Assembly (NCBI GenBank): GCA_910588365.1 | Contig: CAJUQS010000102.1 | Location: 1-6,456, forward strand | DNA from: an uncultured Oscillospiraceae bacterium | Lineage (GTDB): Bacteria; Bacillota; Clostridia; Oscillospirales; Oscillospiraceae | Direction of reading: 5' to 3' | Length of the DNA stretch: 6,456 nucleotides | In this document: one piece after another, positions 5,044 through 6,456 of the stretch | Numbering within the stretch: position 1 is the stretch's first letter | How the letters are laid out: each line of letters begins with the position of its first letter | The notes under the pieces: generated by a model | Database searches by the model: none | Seen by the model: the letters and a program-made list of their open reading frames with translations, nothing else | What the model was told of the DNA's origin: nothing | Translations under genes and position numbers: made by a program

Positions 5044-5859
5044 GTGGGGGCGGAAGCAGTCTTTGAAGAGCTCAGTCCGGAGCTTATCGAGGAATTTCTG
5101 GAGGATCAGCGGGAGCGCGGCCGCGCCCCTGGAAGCCTCGCGGCCTACCGGCGCAATCTGCTCAAGCTCTACAGCCTCCTGCCCGACGGCAAGCGCCTCA
5201 CCGCCGGCACGGCGGCCCGGTGGCGCGCCCGGATGCAGGCGGAGGGCGTGCCGCCCCGGAGCGTCAATGCCCGGCTGTCCGCCTTGAACAGTCTATGCGG
5301 CTACCTGGGCCGCCGGGAATTCCAGAGCGGCGATTTTCTGGACGGCCCGGAGATCGTTCAGCCGGAGCTGACGCGCAGCGAGTACCTGCGTCTGCTGGGC
5401 GCGGCAAAGGCGCTGGAGAAGGAGCGCACCTATTTCCTCATCAAGGTTCTGGGCGGCGTGGGCCTGCGGGTCCAGGAGCTGCCCCAGCTGACGGCGGAGG
5501 CCCTCCGAGCGGGCGAGCTGGAGCTGAGCTACCACAACAGCCGCTGCCGGCGCTCGGCCGCCATTCCCCCGGCGCTGCGGGAGGAGCTTCTGGACTTCGC
5601 CGGGCGGGAGGGGTTCCAGACGGGCCCGGTGTTCCGCACAGGGGAGGGGCGGCCGGTTTCCCGGACTTACGTCTGCAAGCTGCTGGGCCAGATCAGCGGC
5701 CCGGCCCGGGTGGCACCGGAGAAAGCCACCCCCCGCTGTCTCTGGAACATGTACCAGAGCACCCGCCAGGACATTCTGCGCACCATCTCCGTCCTGGCGG
5801 ACCAGGCCTACGACCGCCTGCTGGCTCAGGAACAGCAGCTTGCCGGCTGGGATGCGTGA
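5044..5859 (+). CDS. Tyrosine-recombinase-like protein with degenerate active site
   Basis: A 271-residue protein of phage-integrase layout. Residues ~8-90 look like the N-terminal SAM-like core-binding domain (LIEEFLEDQRERGRAPGSLAAYRRNL, then SVNARLSALNSLCGYLGR). Residues ~107-260 form the catalytic fold. The first catalytic arginine is clear (GVGLRVQEL, Arg142). The second box, normally H-x-L-R-H, reads PRCLWNM at 230-236, so the His, Arg and His are replaced. The usual lysine of the beta-hairpin (~160-172) is not evident. Tyr256 (QAYDRLL) is a possible nucleophile, Tyr237 an alternative. I recall related Clostridia proteins with PRCL at this spot, from memory only. Start: GTG at 5044, seven bases after AGGAGG; no ATG fits. 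It is probably co-transcribed with the 50-codon ORF. It may invert the adjacent promoter segment, or merely bind sites A-C as a regulator. Confidence 0.82.
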   Translation: MGAEAVFEELSPELIEEFLEDQRERGRAPGSLAAYRRNLLKLYSLLPDGKRLTAGTAARWRARMQAEGVPPRSVNARLSALNSLCGYLGRREFQSGDFLDGPEIVQPELTRSEYLRLLGAAKALEKERTYFLIKVLGGVGLRVQELPQLTAEALRAGELELSYHNSRCRRSAAIPPALREELLDFAGREGFQTGPVFRTGEGRPVSRTYVCKLLGQISGPARVAPEKATPRCLWNMYQSTRQDILRTISVLADQAYDRLLAQEQQLAGWDA

Positions 5860-5865
5860 GCGTAT

Positions 5866-5953
5866 ACTCCGCCGCCGCGTTTTTGTGGGGGCGATGGGTA
5901 TAAATCCGGTTTTCAGACAGAGAGGAGGGAGTCTGATGGGAGAGGCGTCCTTC
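5866..5953 (+). repeat. Leader module, right copy
   Basis: This is the plus-strand counterpart of 4712-4791. It has CGCCGCCGCG, GGGTATAAATCC, CAGAGAGGAGGGAGTCTGATG and codons for EAS. It begins a few bases after the recombinase stop codon. It joins directly to the right copy of the anchor-tail repeat, with no riboswitch and no protein body between them. Confidence 0.8.
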
Positions 5954-6088
5954 GACGATCTCATCCCCCTGGCGGACGTGCCCGCCACCGGCGACATCTC
6001 CATCATCTGGTACGGAGCGACGCTCCTGTCCCTTGCGGGCCTGCTGGTGCTGTCCATCCTGGGCCGGAAGAAGACCCAGGACGACTGA
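5936..6088 (+). CDS. 50-residue cell-wall-anchor stub peptide
   Basis: The peptide starts MGEASFDD, carries LIPLADVPATGD (residues ~9-20), a hydrophobic span (~21-43) and the basic tail RKKTQDD. From residue 6 it is nearly identical to the C-terminus of the surface protein. It has no signal peptide and no body. The ATG at 5936 has AGGAGGG six bases upstream; an in-frame ATG at 5840 lies inside the recombinase gene and lacks such a site. Differences from the surface-protein tail are mostly silent or conservative, so the reading frame seems to have been kept. Positive-inside topology could leave the VPATG motif outside, but this is inference. It is either a deletion remnant of a second surface-protein gene or a functional mini membrane peptide made with the recombinase. 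Confidence 0.62.
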   Translation: MGEASFDDLIPLADVPATGDISIIWYGATLLSLAGLLVLSILGRKKTQDD

Positions 6089-6160
6089 GCACCGCTCCGG
6101 CCTGCCTGTAAGTACAATTTTTAGGGAGCCGGGACCCTTCGGGGTCCCGGCTCCCTGCGT
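5964..6160 (+). repeat. Inner inverted repeat, right arm: anchor tail plus 3' hairpin
   Basis: This is the inverted partner of 923-1120. It codes for the end of the 50-residue peptide and continues through its stop codon into the identical UUCG hairpin. One single-base indel (five versus six T) lies just before the hairpin. Similarity stops sharply after CTCCCTGCGT. Confidence 0.92.
6123..6156 (+). terminator. 15-bp UUCG hairpin after the anchor-stub ORF
   Basis: This is the same 15-bp perfect stem and UUCG loop as at 927-960, here 34 bases after the stop at 6088. As in the other copy, the T-run precedes the stem and GCGTATC follows it, so it is not a classic intrinsic terminator. It is the only candidate 3' end for the recombinase-stub transcript in this window. 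Confidence 0.6.
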
Positions 6161-6317
6161 ATCTACTACGCCGCTATAACGCAGTATTTGGACCGCTAAA
6201 AAAAGAGTGCGTAACCTCAACGACCAGCGGCGTGCGCGGAAGTCGGGGCTGCGTTCTAACTGCTTCTTTTCCTCTGATTCAAGCCGTTTTGCTCGCCGCA
6301 GCAAGCGGCGGCAGCCG
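6161..6317. other. Intergenic stretch without a recognisable gene
   Basis: I see no ORF with a ribosome binding site and no RNA gene here. A small hairpin, CGCCGC-AGCAA-GCGGCG at 6295-6311, lies near the outer repeat arm. Confidence 0.5.
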
Positions 6318-6421
6318 TAAGAGCCTGTTTAACATCTCCCCGCGCCCGCCTTGGCGGCATATTTTCCGCCCTGACTGCGTTAAAAATCCTTGCAATCCGT
6401 CAGGATTGCTGCGGCTTTTTG
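6318..6421. repeat. Outer inverted repeat, right arm
   Basis: This is the reverse complement of 1-104, with position i pairing to 6422-i and a single mismatch at 6323. Just beyond it, TTTTTGCC-TTGCA-GGGCAAAAA (6416-6437) can form a small hairpin. The last 19 bases of the window show nothing recognisable. Confidence 0.93.
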
Positions 6422-6456
6422 CCTTGCAGGGCAAAAAATCTATCTCGCCAATCCGC

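Noticed and set aside
4844..5287. A 147-codon plus-strand frame running through the promoter region into the recombinase-like gene
   Set aside because: It crosses the predicted promoter and site C, shows no domain, and its second half is a shadow of the recombinase-like gene in another frame.
5840..5935. Longer start for the 50-codon ORF at 5840
   Set aside because: It would begin inside the recombinase-like gene without a ribosome binding site, whereas 5936 has AGGAGGG at ideal spacing.
1..6456. CRISPR array, tRNA or rRNA genes, insertion-sequence transposase
   Set aside because: I found no regularly spaced direct repeats, no cloverleaf or rRNA-like sequence, and no transposase-like protein on either strand.

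Overview
The window reads like a chromosomal accessory island from a GC-rich gut Firmicute, most likely of the Oscillospiraceae (Flavonifractor, Oscillibacter or Lawsonibacter relatives). The clues are AGGAGG-type ribosome binding sites, a Gram-positive sortase-anchored protein with a VPPTGD signal, a SpaA-type isopeptide domain, and GC-rich genes set against AT-rich intergenic DNA. The taxon is inferred from style, not from a marker gene.

Layout, left to right. A 104-bp arm (1-104) is repeated inverted at 6318-6421 and brackets the locus. An SGNH/GDSL hydrolase of the arylesterase type follows (138-788, +). Next come two strong hairpins (818-852, 927-960). A 1143-residue sortase-anchored surface protein lies on the minus strand (4427-996). 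Upstream of it, on the minus strand, are two adjacent sequences that look like cyclic di-GMP-I (GEMM-I) riboswitch aptamers (about 4474-4560 and 4561-4647), then a 23-codon leader ORF (4722-4651). The AT-rich divergent control region (about 4815-5015) holds two divergent promoters and three copies of a palindromic site built on AAAAAA-GTCTAC-TTTTTT. A tyrosine-recombinase-like gene (5044-5859, +) with a degenerate active site follows. It is followed by a 50-codon ORF (5936-6088, +) that carries only the start region of the leader ORF and the cell-wall-anchor tail of the surface protein, then a second copy of the UUCG hairpin and the right outer arm.

Proposed logic (inference). The surface protein appears to be controlled at two levels. 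Its transcript starts in a region where recombinase-like sites A and C, whose 6-bp spacers (GTCTAC and GTAGAC) are reverse complements, flank about 150 bp containing one complete promoter and the -35 box of the other. Inversion would swap which promoter serves the surface protein and which serves the recombinase. The transcript then passes through two c-di-GMP sensors. The downstream one has a plausible translational platform: TTTGCGTCC can pair either with the aptamer core GGACGCAAA or, as part of TTTCTTTGC, with GCAAAGAAA at the ribosome binding site. The locus also carries mirror-image copies of both ends of the surface-protein transcription unit, which suggests a second inverted copy that lost its middle, or a purposeful minimal anchor peptide. 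The same sites could instead be operators for an autoregulator, and nothing here proves inversion.
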